Of a stretch of DNA of 64,000 nt, positions 57,074-64,000 are shown one piece after another. Source of the DNA: Janthinobacterium sp. Lineage in GTDB: Bacteria > Pseudomonadota > Gammaproteobacteria > Burkholderiales > Burkholderiaceae_D. The stretch covers positions 172,469-236,468 of the forward strand of contig NZ_RFSK01000001.1 in assembly GCF_009923995.1 (NCBI RefSeq), given 5' to 3'. Every line of letters begins with the position of its first letter. Position 1 is the first letter of the stretch. The notes under the pieces are model-generated. The model was not told the DNA's origin, searched no databases, and saw nothing but the letters and a program-made list of their open reading frames with translations. Both the position numbers and the translations under genes were made by a program.

Positions 57074-59851
57074 CTAGGCCAGCTGCGCCAGCAGCGCCGC
57101 CGCCGCCAGCACGTCGGCGCTGGCCTGCCCCTGTTCAAAGCCCGCATGCACGGGCGCCAGCAGGGCCCGTGCCTCGCCGCTGCGCTCCTGCGCGTGCAGC
57201 AAGGCCGCCAGGCTGGTGGCGCAGCGCAGTTCCCAGCCCGGCGCCTGCTGCGCGCGCGCCAGCGCCAGCGCTTCCTCCAGCTGCGCCTCGACTTCCCGCA
57301 GGCCCGCGCCGTCATCCACGGCCAAGGCGCGCCAGCGGCGGTGCGCGGCGCGGCGCAGCACTTCGGGCATGCTCCACGGCGCCAGGCCCGCCCGGGCGCG
57401 CTGCACCGCCTGCAGGTCGGCGGCCGCGTCATGCAAGGTGGCCATGACGTCGATCTGCAGCGGCCAGCTGCGTACCGTCGGCCACGAAAAGTCGCCCATC
57501 GACTCGCCCGCGTCGAGCAGGTGCTGGTAGCCGGCACCCCACGCGCTCCAGTACAGCAGGCCATAGCGGGCCGCATGCTCGCGCAGCAGGCAGTTCCAGG
57601 CGCTTGCCAGGCTGCGCTGGCCGCACCACAGGGCCACGGGAATGGCGCTGAAGGCCAGCGCCACGCACAACGAGGCGCCATTGTGCTCGAAGCCCAGCAT
57701 CACCGCTTCGCGCGCGATGTGCAGCGCATCGTCGGGACGTCCCAGCAGCCACAGGCAGCGTGACAGGTTGCCGCGCAAGCACACTTGGTGATCGGCCAGC
57801 AAGGCATTGTTGAAGGTGAGCTGGACCGCGCCGTCGGGATGCGCGAGCACCATGCGCGCCAGCGCCGCCGATTCCGCATGGCGCCCCTGCAGGTGCTCGC
57901 CGGCCGAGCGCATGCGCGCCTGCACCAGCTGCATCGCCGTGCTGCCGCTGGCCTGGCACAGGTCCGCAAACTGCGCCACATAGGCGTCGGCGCCGGTGAA
58001 ATCGGCCAGCGCCATACTGCAGATCCACATGCCGCAGATGGCTTCGGCGCGGCGCGCCGTATCGTCCGAGTGCATGGCCAGCCCATAGCCGTGCCGAAAC
58101 GACAGCAGCATGGCGCCGCTCACGCCCTGCGTGTGCATCAGCAGGTGCGCCAGCGAGGCGTGCAGCTGCATTTCGCTGTCCGGGTCGACGATGGCATGCT
58201 GCGCCATCCGCTCCAGCGCCCGTTCCACGCGCACGCGGTATTCGTCCATCAGCGACAGCTGGTAGAACAGGGTCTGCGCCGCCAGGGTCAGGGCGATGCC
58301 CAGCGCCGCGTCGGCCGCCTCGCCAAAGGCCCAGTCGATGGCGGCGCGCAGGTCGTCCACGTGGCGGCCGTAGCAGGCGCTCCAGCTGGCGAACGACATG
58401 CGCTCCCAGTCCGCGGCGATGCGCTCGGCCAGCGTCTGGCAATGGCGCGCATGGCGCAGGAACACGGCGTCGCCCTGCCCGCTGGCCTGCAGTTGCGTGG
58501 CCGCGTATGCGCGCGTCGTTTCCAGCAGCCGGTAATACACGTGCTCGCAGCAAAATTCGATGCTGACGAGGGACTTGGCCGCCAGGTCGGCCACCGTGTC
58601 GAACACGTCATGGCCGGCGACGGCGGCGGCGGACTCCATGCGAAAGCGGCTCCTGAACACGCTCAGCACCTGCAGCACCGCGCGCTCGCCCGCGTCGAGC
58701 AGGCCATAGCTCCAGTCCAGCGTGGCGCGCAGGGTCTGGTGGCGCAGCGGCACGTTGCGCGGGCCGCGCGTGAGCAGGCGAAAACGGTCATCCAGCTGGC
58801 GCCGCAGTTCATGGATGCCGAAGTGGCCGATGCGCCCGGCCGCCAGTTCCAGCGCCAGCGGAATGCCGTCGAGGCGGCGGCAGATTTCCGCCACCACGGG
58901 CACGTCGGCGTCGGCCAGGGCGAAAGCGTCGTCCACGGCCGCGCAGCGCTCGCAGAACAGCTGCACGGCGGCGAAATGGCGGGCCGCCTGCGCGTCGGGC
59001 ACGACGTCGGCCGGCGGCAGGCCCAGCGCGGGCAGGCGCTGCAGGTGCTCGCTGGTGATACGCAGCGGCTCGCGGCTGGTGGCCAGCAGGTGCAGCAGCG
59101 GCGCGCCCCTGAGCAGGGCGTCGGCCAGCGCGGCGGCCGCGCCTATCACGTGCTCGCAGTTATCCAGGACGATCAGCATGTGGCGCTGGCGCAGGTACGC
59201 CAGCAGGCCGGGCATGGAATCGCCGGCCGGCACGGCCACGCCCAGCGCCGTGGCCAGCGCCAGCGGCACCAGGTGGCCCTCGCTCAGCGGCGCCAGGTCG
59301 ACGAAGCAGACGCCGTCCGCATAGCGGCGCAGCACGCGCGTGGCCAGGGCCACGGCCACGGTGGTCTTGCCGATGCCGCCGGGGCCGACGACGCACAGCA
59401 GGCGCAATTGCAGCAGCTGGTTGGCCATCGCCTGCACCGTTTCGGCGCGGCCGATCATGCGCGTCAGCAGGACCGGCAGGTTGTGCTGCGGCTCGGGGCC
59501 GGGCGGGCCGGCGGCCGCCGCCTGCCCCGTGTACGACAGGGGCGCCAGGAAGCCATAGCCGCGCCCCGGGATGGTGGTGATGTAGCGCTGGCCGTCGCGG
59601 CCATCGCCGAGCACCTTGCGCAACGCGGCCAGGTGCACGCGCAAGGTCGCATCGTCGACGACGGCGTTGGGCCAGACGATGGCCAGCAGTTCATTCTTGT
59701 CGACGATCTCGCCGGCCCGCTCCAGCAACGCCAGCAGCAGGTCCATGGCGCGGCTCCCCAGGCGCAGCGCGCGCTCGCCGTCGAACAGCAGGCGCTCGAG
59801 CGGCAATAGGCGAAACGGGCCGAAGACAAAGGCCGGAATGGGGCTGTTCAT
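57074..59851 (-). CDS. Winged-helix / STAND-ATPase transcriptional regulator
   Basis: This 925-residue regulator has an OmpR-type DNA-binding winged helix (about 8-105, LLALLERAGEIVDKNELLAIVWP and ITTIPGRGYGFL). An NTPase domain follows, with Walker A GPGGIGKTT at 156-164 and Walker B LIVLDNCEHV. A long helical TPR-like region runs from about 460 to the end. Such proteins switch on targets when a ligand meets the C-terminal part. Its gene converges with the foldase gene; targets unknown. ATG 59851 has no good ribosome site; an in-frame ATG at 59881 is possible. Confidence 0.9.
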   Translation of the reverse strand: MNSPIPAFVFGPFRLLPLERLLFDGERALRLGSRAMDLLLALLERAGEIVDKNELLAIVWPNAVVDDATLRVHLAALRKVLGDGRDGQRYITTIPGRGYGFLAPLSYTGQAAAAGPPGPEPQHNLPVLLTRMIGRAETVQAMANQLLQLRLLCVVGPGGIGKTTVAVALATRVLRRYADGVCFVDLAPLSEGHLVPLALATALGVAVPAGDSMPGLLAYLRQRHMLIVLDNCEHVIGAAAALADALLRGAPLLHLLATSREPLRITSEHLQRLPALGLPPADVVPDAQAARHFAAVQLFCERCAAVDDAFALADADVPVVAEICRRLDGIPLALELAAGRIGHFGIHELRRQLDDRFRLLTRGPRNVPLRHQTLRATLDWSYGLLDAGERAVLQVLSVFRSRFRMESAAAVAGHDVFDTVADLAAKSLVSIEFCCEHVYYRLLETTRAYAATQLQASGQGDAVFLRHARHCQTLAERIAADWERMSFASWSACYGRHVDDLRAAIDWAFGEAADAALGIALTLAAQTLFYQLSLMDEYRVRVERALERMAQHAIVDPDSEMQLHASLAHLLMHTQGVSGAMLLSFRHGYGLAMHSDDTARRAEAICGMWICSMALADFTGADAYVAQFADLCQASGSTAMQLVQARMRSAGEHLQGRHAESAALARMVLAHPDGAVQLTFNNALLADHQVCLRGNLSRCLWLLGRPDDALHIAREAVMLGFEHNGASLCVALAFSAIPVALWCGQRSLASAWNCLLREHAARYGLLYWSAWGAGYQHLLDAGESMGDFSWPTVRSWPLQIDVMATLHDAAADLQAVQRARAGLAPWSMPEVLRRAAHRRWRALAVDDGAGLREVEAQLEEALALARAQQAPGWELRCATSLAALLHAQERSGEARALLAPVHAGFEQGQASADVLAAAALLAQLA

Positions 59852-59962
59852 AGTTGTTGCATGGGGAAAGTGTGAAAGCAAACGGCGTGCAGTGGCAGTA
59901 TTCTACTGAGCATCGGCGCCAGCCCGCATGGCATCATGTATGCATCCTGTTACAAAGCCCGC

Positions 59963-61945
59963 TCACATGGCGGGCGCCAGCGCGGGACGGGCGCCGGCCA
60001 GCAGCGCGGCGATGGCAGGCGCCGGCGCCGGGCGATGCAGATAAAAGCCCTGCACCTGCTGGCAGCCCAGGCGGCGCAGCCGCTCCAGCTGCTCGCCGCT
60101 CTCCACGCCTTCGGCCACCACCAGCAGGCCCAGTCCGCGCGCCAGCGCGATGGTCGAGGCGACGATCATGGCGTCATTCCGGTCGATGGCGATGTCGCGG
60201 ATGAAGGAACGGTCGATCTTCAAGGTGTGGATGGGCAGCATCTTGATATGGCTCAAACCCGAATAGCCGGTGCCGTAGTCATCGAGCGAAATGGCCACGC
60301 CCAGCGCGCGCAGGCGCATCAGCACCTCCTTGGCTTGCGAGATGTCGTCGATGAAGCAGCTTTCCGTCACTTCCAGTTCCAGCAGCGCCGGCGACAGCGC
60401 GTAGGTGCGCAGGCAGCGCGTGACCGTGTCGAGCAACTGCGGATCGCGCAGCTGCTTGGCCGAGACGTTGATCGCCACGGGCACCAGCGGCAAGCCTGCC
60501 ACGCGCCACTGCGCCAGCTGGCGGCAGGCGGCGGCGATGGTCCAGTTGCCCAGCGCGAGGATGGCCTGCGTTTCCTCCGCCAGGCCGATGAATTCATTCG
60601 GGAAGATCAGGCCGTGATGCGGATGATCCCAGCGCAGCAGCGCCTCCAGGCCGACGATGTGCCGGCGCGCCGTGTCGAACTTGCCCTGGTAATGCAGGCA
60701 GAATTCGTCCTCGCGCATGGCCAGCTCGAAGCGCCCCTGCAGCTCCAGGCTGCGCGCCGACGACAGGTTCAGGGCCATGTCGTAGAAGCGGAAGCTGTCG
60801 CGCGCCGCCTTGGCGCCGTGCATGGCGCTGCCCGCGCTCGACAGCAAGGCGTCCACGCTTTGCCCGTCGCGCGGATACATGGCGATGCCGATGCTGGCCG
60901 TGGCCAGGATGGCCGCGCCGGCGGGCGGCGCGAATGGCTGGCGCAGCGCCTCGAGCACGCTGCCGGCGACGGCCGCCAGGCGCTCCTCGCTGGCCACTTC
61001 GCACAGCAGCAGGACGAATTCGTCGCCGCCGAAACGCGCCAGCAGGTCGCCTTCGCGCAGCGCATGGCGCAAGCGCCGCGCCGCCTCCTGCAGCAGGGCG
61101 TCGCCGGCCAGGTGGCCCAGGCGCTCGTTGACCTGCTTGAAACGGTCCATGTCGACCAGCAGCAGCGCATAATGGTTGCGGCTGTGCCGCGCCTGCAGCA
61201 GCTTGCCGCTGGCGCCGTCGTAGAAGCGGCGCCGGTTGGCCACGCCCGTCAATTCGTCGCGGGTGGCCAGCAGGTCGGCGCGGTTCCTTTCGCGCGCCAG
61301 CTGCAGGCTCAGGGTGATGTGCGCGCCCTCCGCCTGGCGCCGCTGCGCGCGCAGCCGCCGCCGCGCCGCCCACACGACGGCGCCGCCCAGCGACAGCACG
61401 GCCAGCGACACCAGCGCCGCCTGCGACAGCAGGCGCCAGCGCAGGGCATCGAGCTGCGCCAGCACGCGCGCGCGGTCCTGGCTGACCCGCACCTGCAGGC
61501 CATGGCGCAGCAAGGTGCGCACCTCGAGCAGGCAGGCGTCGTCCGCATGCGCCTGGCCGCCGGCCGGCAAGCCGTCCTGCAGCGCCGCCAGCACGTCCTT
61601 GCCGGCGCCGGCGATCTCGATGCGGCCATGCGCCTTGCGGCTGATTTCGCGGTAGGGACGCAGGAAGTAGGCCAGGTCGTCGGGCAGCGCGGGCACGGAC
61701 GCAAGGGCATCGTCGAGCTGCGCGGCCAGGATCGAGGCGACGTCGCGGTTCTCGATGCGGGCGCGCTCGAGCGCCTGCTGCGCCTCGTCGTCGAGGCGTA
61801 CGGCCGTATAGCCCCAGATGCACAGCAGCAGGCAGGCGGCCAGCACGGCGCACAAGGCCGTGCTGGCCGCGTTGCCGTGCCAGGCAGCGTCCAGCCAGCG
61901 CCGCGCGGCAACAGGCCGGCGCTCTCCCGTGACAGGCTGCTCCAC
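59963..61945 (-). CDS. Membrane GGDEF-EAL protein (c-di-GMP turnover)
   Basis: This 660-residue protein has two membrane segments (about 28-47 and 175-196) bracketing a periplasmic sensor. The GGDEF domain has RFGGDEF intact; the EAL domain has GLEALLRW, EVTES, DDYGTG and VAEGVE, also intact. It may therefore make or break c-di-GMP. The start is GTG at 61945, the first possible codon after an in-frame stop, 8 bp past the chemoreceptor gene; no clear ribosome site, so coupling is likely. Confidence 0.9.
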   Translation of the reverse strand: MEQPVTGERRPVAARRWLDAAWHGNAASTALCAVLAACLLLCIWGYTAVRLDDEAQQALERARIENRDVASILAAQLDDALASVPALPDDLAYFLRPYREISRKAHGRIEIAGAGKDVLAALQDGLPAGGQAHADDACLLEVRTLLRHGLQVRVSQDRARVLAQLDALRWRLLSQAALVSLAVLSLGGAVVWAARRRLRAQRRQAEGAHITLSLQLARERNRADLLATRDELTGVANRRRFYDGASGKLLQARHSRNHYALLLVDMDRFKQVNERLGHLAGDALLQEAARRLRHALREGDLLARFGGDEFVLLLCEVASEERLAAVAGSVLEALRQPFAPPAGAAILATASIGIAMYPRDGQSVDALLSSAGSAMHGAKAARDSFRFYDMALNLSSARSLELQGRFELAMREDEFCLHYQGKFDTARRHIVGLEALLRWDHPHHGLIFPNEFIGLAEETQAILALGNWTIAAACRQLAQWRVAGLPLVPVAINVSAKQLRDPQLLDTVTRCLRTYALSPALLELEVTESCFIDDISQAKEVLMRLRALGVAISLDDYGTGYSGLSHIKMLPIHTLKIDRSFIRDIAIDRNDAMIVASTIALARGLGLLVVAEGVESGEQLERLRRLGCQQVQGFYLHRPAPAPAIAALLAGARPALAPAM

Positions 61946-61953
61946 TCAGGCCA

Positions 61954-63555
61954 CTACGCGGTCAAGCGCGGCACGGCCGGCGCAGGACGGCCCACCAGGG
62001 CCGGCGGGGCCGGATGCAGGCGGAACACGCTGACCACCTGCAGCAGGTTTTCCGCCTCGCCTTCGAGCGACTGCGAGGCGGCCGCCGCTTCTTCCACCAG
62101 CGCCGCGTTCTGCTGCGTCACTTCGTCCATCTGCACGACGGCCTGGCTGATCTGGCCGATGCCCGTGCTTTGCTCGGCGCTGGCCGCCGTGATGTCGGCC
62201 ACCATCCGGCTGACCCGGCCCACGGCCGCCACCACTTCCTGCATGGTGGCGCCGGCCTGCGCCACCAGGGCCGCGCCCGCGTCCACCTGCTGCGTCGAGT
62301 TGGCGATCAGCGCGCGGATATCGCGCGCGGCGGCGGCGCTGCGCTGCGCCAGGCTGCGCACTTCCGTCGCCACGACGGCGAAGCCGCGCCCCTGCTCGCC
62401 CGCGCGCGCCGCTTCCACGGCCGCGTTCAGGGCCAGGATATTGGTCTGGAAGGCCAGCATGTCGATCACGCCGATGATGTCGGCGATCTGCGCCGACGAG
62501 GCGCTGATGGCGTCCATGGTGTGGATCACCTGCCCCACGGCCTGGCCGCCGTCGCCGGCGATCCTGGCCGCCTCGATGGCCAGCGCGCTGGCGTGGCGGG
62601 CATTGTCCGCGTTCTGCTGCACGGTCGAACTGAGTTCCTCCATGGCCGACGCCGTCTGTTCGAGGGAACTGGCTTGTTCTTCCGTGCGCGCCGACAGGTC
62701 GACGTTGCCGGCCGCGATCTGCGTCGACGCCGTGGCGATGGTGTCCGTGCCGCTGCGCACGCGCTGCACGATATCGAGCAGGTTGCCGTTCATGATGGCC
62801 AGCGCGTCGAGCAGCCTGCCCGTCTCGTCGCGCCCGTGGCGGCCGAAGCGCGACGTCAGGTCGCCGGCGGCCACCGTCTGTGCCACCCCCAGCGCATGCT
62901 GCAGGGGCGCGACGATGCTGCGCGTGACCAGCCAGGCCGTCACCAGCGAAAAGACGATGGCCAGCGCGCTCAACGCCAGCATCATGCTGCGCGCCGACAG
63001 GTACTCCGCGCGCACCTGGGCACCCGCCTCCTCCATCCGGTCGTGCTGGTGCGTGATGAGGGTTTCCAGCGCTGCCATATAGCGCAGCTGGTCGTTGCGC
63101 ACGGCGCCCAGCAGCAGGGCCGCCGCCTCGTCGCGCGCATCGGCGTCGAGCAGGGCCAGCACCTTGTCGCGGCCCTCGTTGAACGTGGCGCGCGCCTGCG
63201 TCACGGCCGCCATCAGGGCGCGGCCCTGCTGCGACAGCACGATGCGCTCGAGCCGGGCCAGGCGCTGTTCCGTGTCCGCGCCCGCCCTGGCGATGGTGTC
63301 GCGCTCCTGCGCCAGCTGCTGCGGCTCCGTCATCAGCAGCAGGTTGCGCGAGGAACGCGCGATGACGTTGACATTCTTGATGATGTCGTTGGCCAGCACG
63401 GTCTTCGGATATTTATCGTCGATCACGTCGCGCATGCGCAGTTCCAGGCTGGCCAGGCGCAGCATGCCCAGCGCGGCAGTGCCCAGCAACAGCAGGGTCA
63501 ACAGGGCAAAAGACCAGCGCAAGCGGGTCCCGATATTCATATTCGCCATCTTCAT
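61954..63555 (-). CDS. Methyl-accepting chemotaxis protein
   Basis: This 533-residue chemoreceptor has membrane segments at about 10-30 and 190-212. A four-helix periplasmic domain lies between them. A HAMP domain and the signalling hairpin tip follow, the latter carrying [37 protein letters not shown] lies six bases before ATG 63555; the ATG at 63561 touches it. It ends PAVPRLTA and lacks a CheR-tethering pentapeptide. Co-transcribed with the GGDEF-EAL gene. Confidence 0.94.
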   Translation of the reverse strand: MKMANMNIGTRLRWSFALLTLLLLGTAALGMLRLASLELRMRDVIDDKYPKTVLANDIIKNVNVIARSSRNLLLMTEPQQLAQERDTIARAGADTEQRLARLERIVLSQQGRALMAAVTQARATFNEGRDKVLALLDADARDEAAALLLGAVRNDQLRYMAALETLITHQHDRMEEAGAQVRAEYLSARSMMLALSALAIVFSLVTAWLVTRSIVAPLQHALGVAQTVAAGDLTSRFGRHGRDETGRLLDALAIMNGNLLDIVQRVRSGTDTIATASTQIAAGNVDLSARTEEQASSLEQTASAMEELSSTVQQNADNARHASALAIEAARIAGDGGQAVGQVIHTMDAISASSAQIADIIGVIDMLAFQTNILALNAAVEAARAGEQGRGFAVVATEVRSLAQRSAAAARDIRALIANSTQQVDAGAALVAQAGATMQEVVAAVGRVSRMVADITAASAEQSTGIGQISQAVVQMDEVTQQNAALVEEAAAASQSLEGEAENLLQVVSVFRLHPAPPALVGRPAPAVPRLTA

Positions 63556-63717
63556 TCGCATCCTTCAGTATGGTGCATCGGTCATCGCGCCAGGCCCGCG
63601 TGCAAGGCTGACGGCAATGGCTGGCGCCGCCAGCGGCCATGGAAGGCCGGGCGCGGCGGGCGGAGGGGTCAGCCTGGACAAGGCAGAGGCGGGAGCTTGG
63701 GTTGCTACGTCAGGCAG

Positions 63718-63733
63718 TGTGAGTTATCTCACA
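63718..63733. promoter_or_regulatory. CRP/Vfr-like operator
   Basis: TGTGA-N6-TCACA, perfectly palindromic, is the textbook CRP-family site. It lies about 160 bp upstream of the chemoreceptor start. Confidence 0.6.
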
Positions 63734-63871
63734 GGCAATGTCGCGTTAAGTTTTGCAAAGATTTGCTTAGATGGCAAAACAGCTATTTTTATAACACTGT
63801 TTTTTTAGTAAGTAGAAACCGCAGCATGGCACGGGGCGCCATGGGCGATGGCCGCGCGCAGCGGCCGGGCG

Positions 63872-63895
63872 GAGGGCGGCGGGGCCGCCGCCCTC
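63872..63895 (-). terminator. GC-rich palindrome after the partial chemoreceptor gene
   Basis: Arms GAGGGCGGCGG (63872-63882) and CCGCCGCCCTC (63885-63895) lie 11 bp after the stop. No T-run follows on the minus strand, so it may be a weak or Rho-assisted terminator. Confidence 0.4.
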
Positions 63896-63906
63896 GCGTC
63901 AGAACG

Positions 63907-64000
63907 TCAGAATACTTCCCACTCGTCTGCGCGTGGCGCACTGTTGCGCGTGGACGGCACGGCGCGCAGCACGGGCCGCGTCCTGGCGGGTGGCGCCGGG
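63907..64000 (-). CDS. Second methyl-accepting chemotaxis protein, C-terminus only (partial)
   Basis: The final 30 codons before TGA (63909-63907) are visible on the minus strand. They form a proline/arginine-rich linker ending in ADEWEVF. A C-terminal xWE(x)F pentapeptide is how many chemoreceptors bind CheR methyltransferase (NWETF in E. coli). Together with the adjoining complete chemoreceptor gene this makes a second receptor likely. The rest lies outside the window. Confidence 0.7.
   Translation of the reverse strand, partial: PAPPARTRPVLRAVPSTRNSAPRADEWEVF

Larger units (their letters stand above)
63556..63906. other. Intergenic region between two chemoreceptor genes
   Basis: Holds a CRP-like site (63718-63733), an AT-rich stretch at 63735-63815 with short inverted arms AAAACAG/CTGTTTT (63776-63803), and a GC-rich palindrome at 63872-63895. 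A sigma-28 flagellar promoter was looked for and not found. Confidence 0.5.

Noticed and set aside
59936..63082. A 1048-codon open frame on the plus strand opposite the GGDEF-EAL and chemoreceptor genes
   Set aside because: Antisense shadow of two genes with intact catalytic and signalling motifs; no start site or domain of its own.

Overview
The window is GC-rich bacterial DNA whose gene content and protein sequences fit a betaproteobacterium of the Oxalobacteraceae (Janthinobacterium/Massilia/Duganella type). Supporting features are the recJ, prfB-HAD-lysS and ppnN genes, a PEP-CTERM exported protein, and a family I lipase with its foldase. The genus call is inferred from overall resemblance; no 16S or other decisive marker is present.

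Layout. At the left edge the first 16 codons of a LolC/LolE-like permease run off the window. A minus-strand export locus follows (143-9296): a large SdrD-repeat protein with no Sec signal, a PEP-CTERM protein with a thioester-domain-like Cys/Gln pair, then the ABC, membrane-fusion and TolC-like parts of a type I secretion system. Next come a conserved hypothetical gene, recJ, an inverted-repeat element and a FosA-like gene. A c-di-GMP-I (GEMM) riboswitch leads a sedolisin-type lipoprotein protease, followed by an Xre/RES toxin-antitoxin pair and a DUF2288 gene. On the minus strand, 17.8-24.8 kb holds a TonB receptor and a branched-chain amino-acid transport operon with a LivM-LivG fusion. From 25.2 to 29.1 kb there is a lipoprotein with a helical partner, then cpdB with a Sel1-like gene.

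The middle is mostly housekeeping: prfB (with its programmed +1 frameshift), a HAD phosphatase, lysS, ppnN, a POT peptide transporter and a UPF0149/SEC-C protein. An uncharacterised two-gene membrane unit follows (36.9-39.0 kb). Next is a Fur-box/ECF sigma/FecR/TonB-receptor iron module, a GNAT gene, and a glycan locus made of an alpha-toroid protein, an AAC(3)-family acetyltransferase and a heparinase II/III-type protein. Then come an OPT transporter, PBP1A, a TetR regulator, a lipase plus foldase, a winged-helix/STAND-ATPase regulator, a GGDEF-EAL protein and a chemoreceptor. The window ends in the C-terminus of a second chemoreceptor with a CheR-type tether.

Themes. Several units concern the cell surface: type I secretion, PEP-CTERM sorting, an Ig-repeat protease and glycan enzymes. 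Two units connect to c-di-GMP: the riboswitch ahead of the protease and the GGDEF-EAL protein. Iron or substrate uptake is represented by two TonB receptors, one under a clear FecI/FecR/Fur arrangement. In many relatives recJ, prfB and lysS lie close together; here 17 kb separates recJ from prfB, so much of 12.4-29.3 kb may be accessory.
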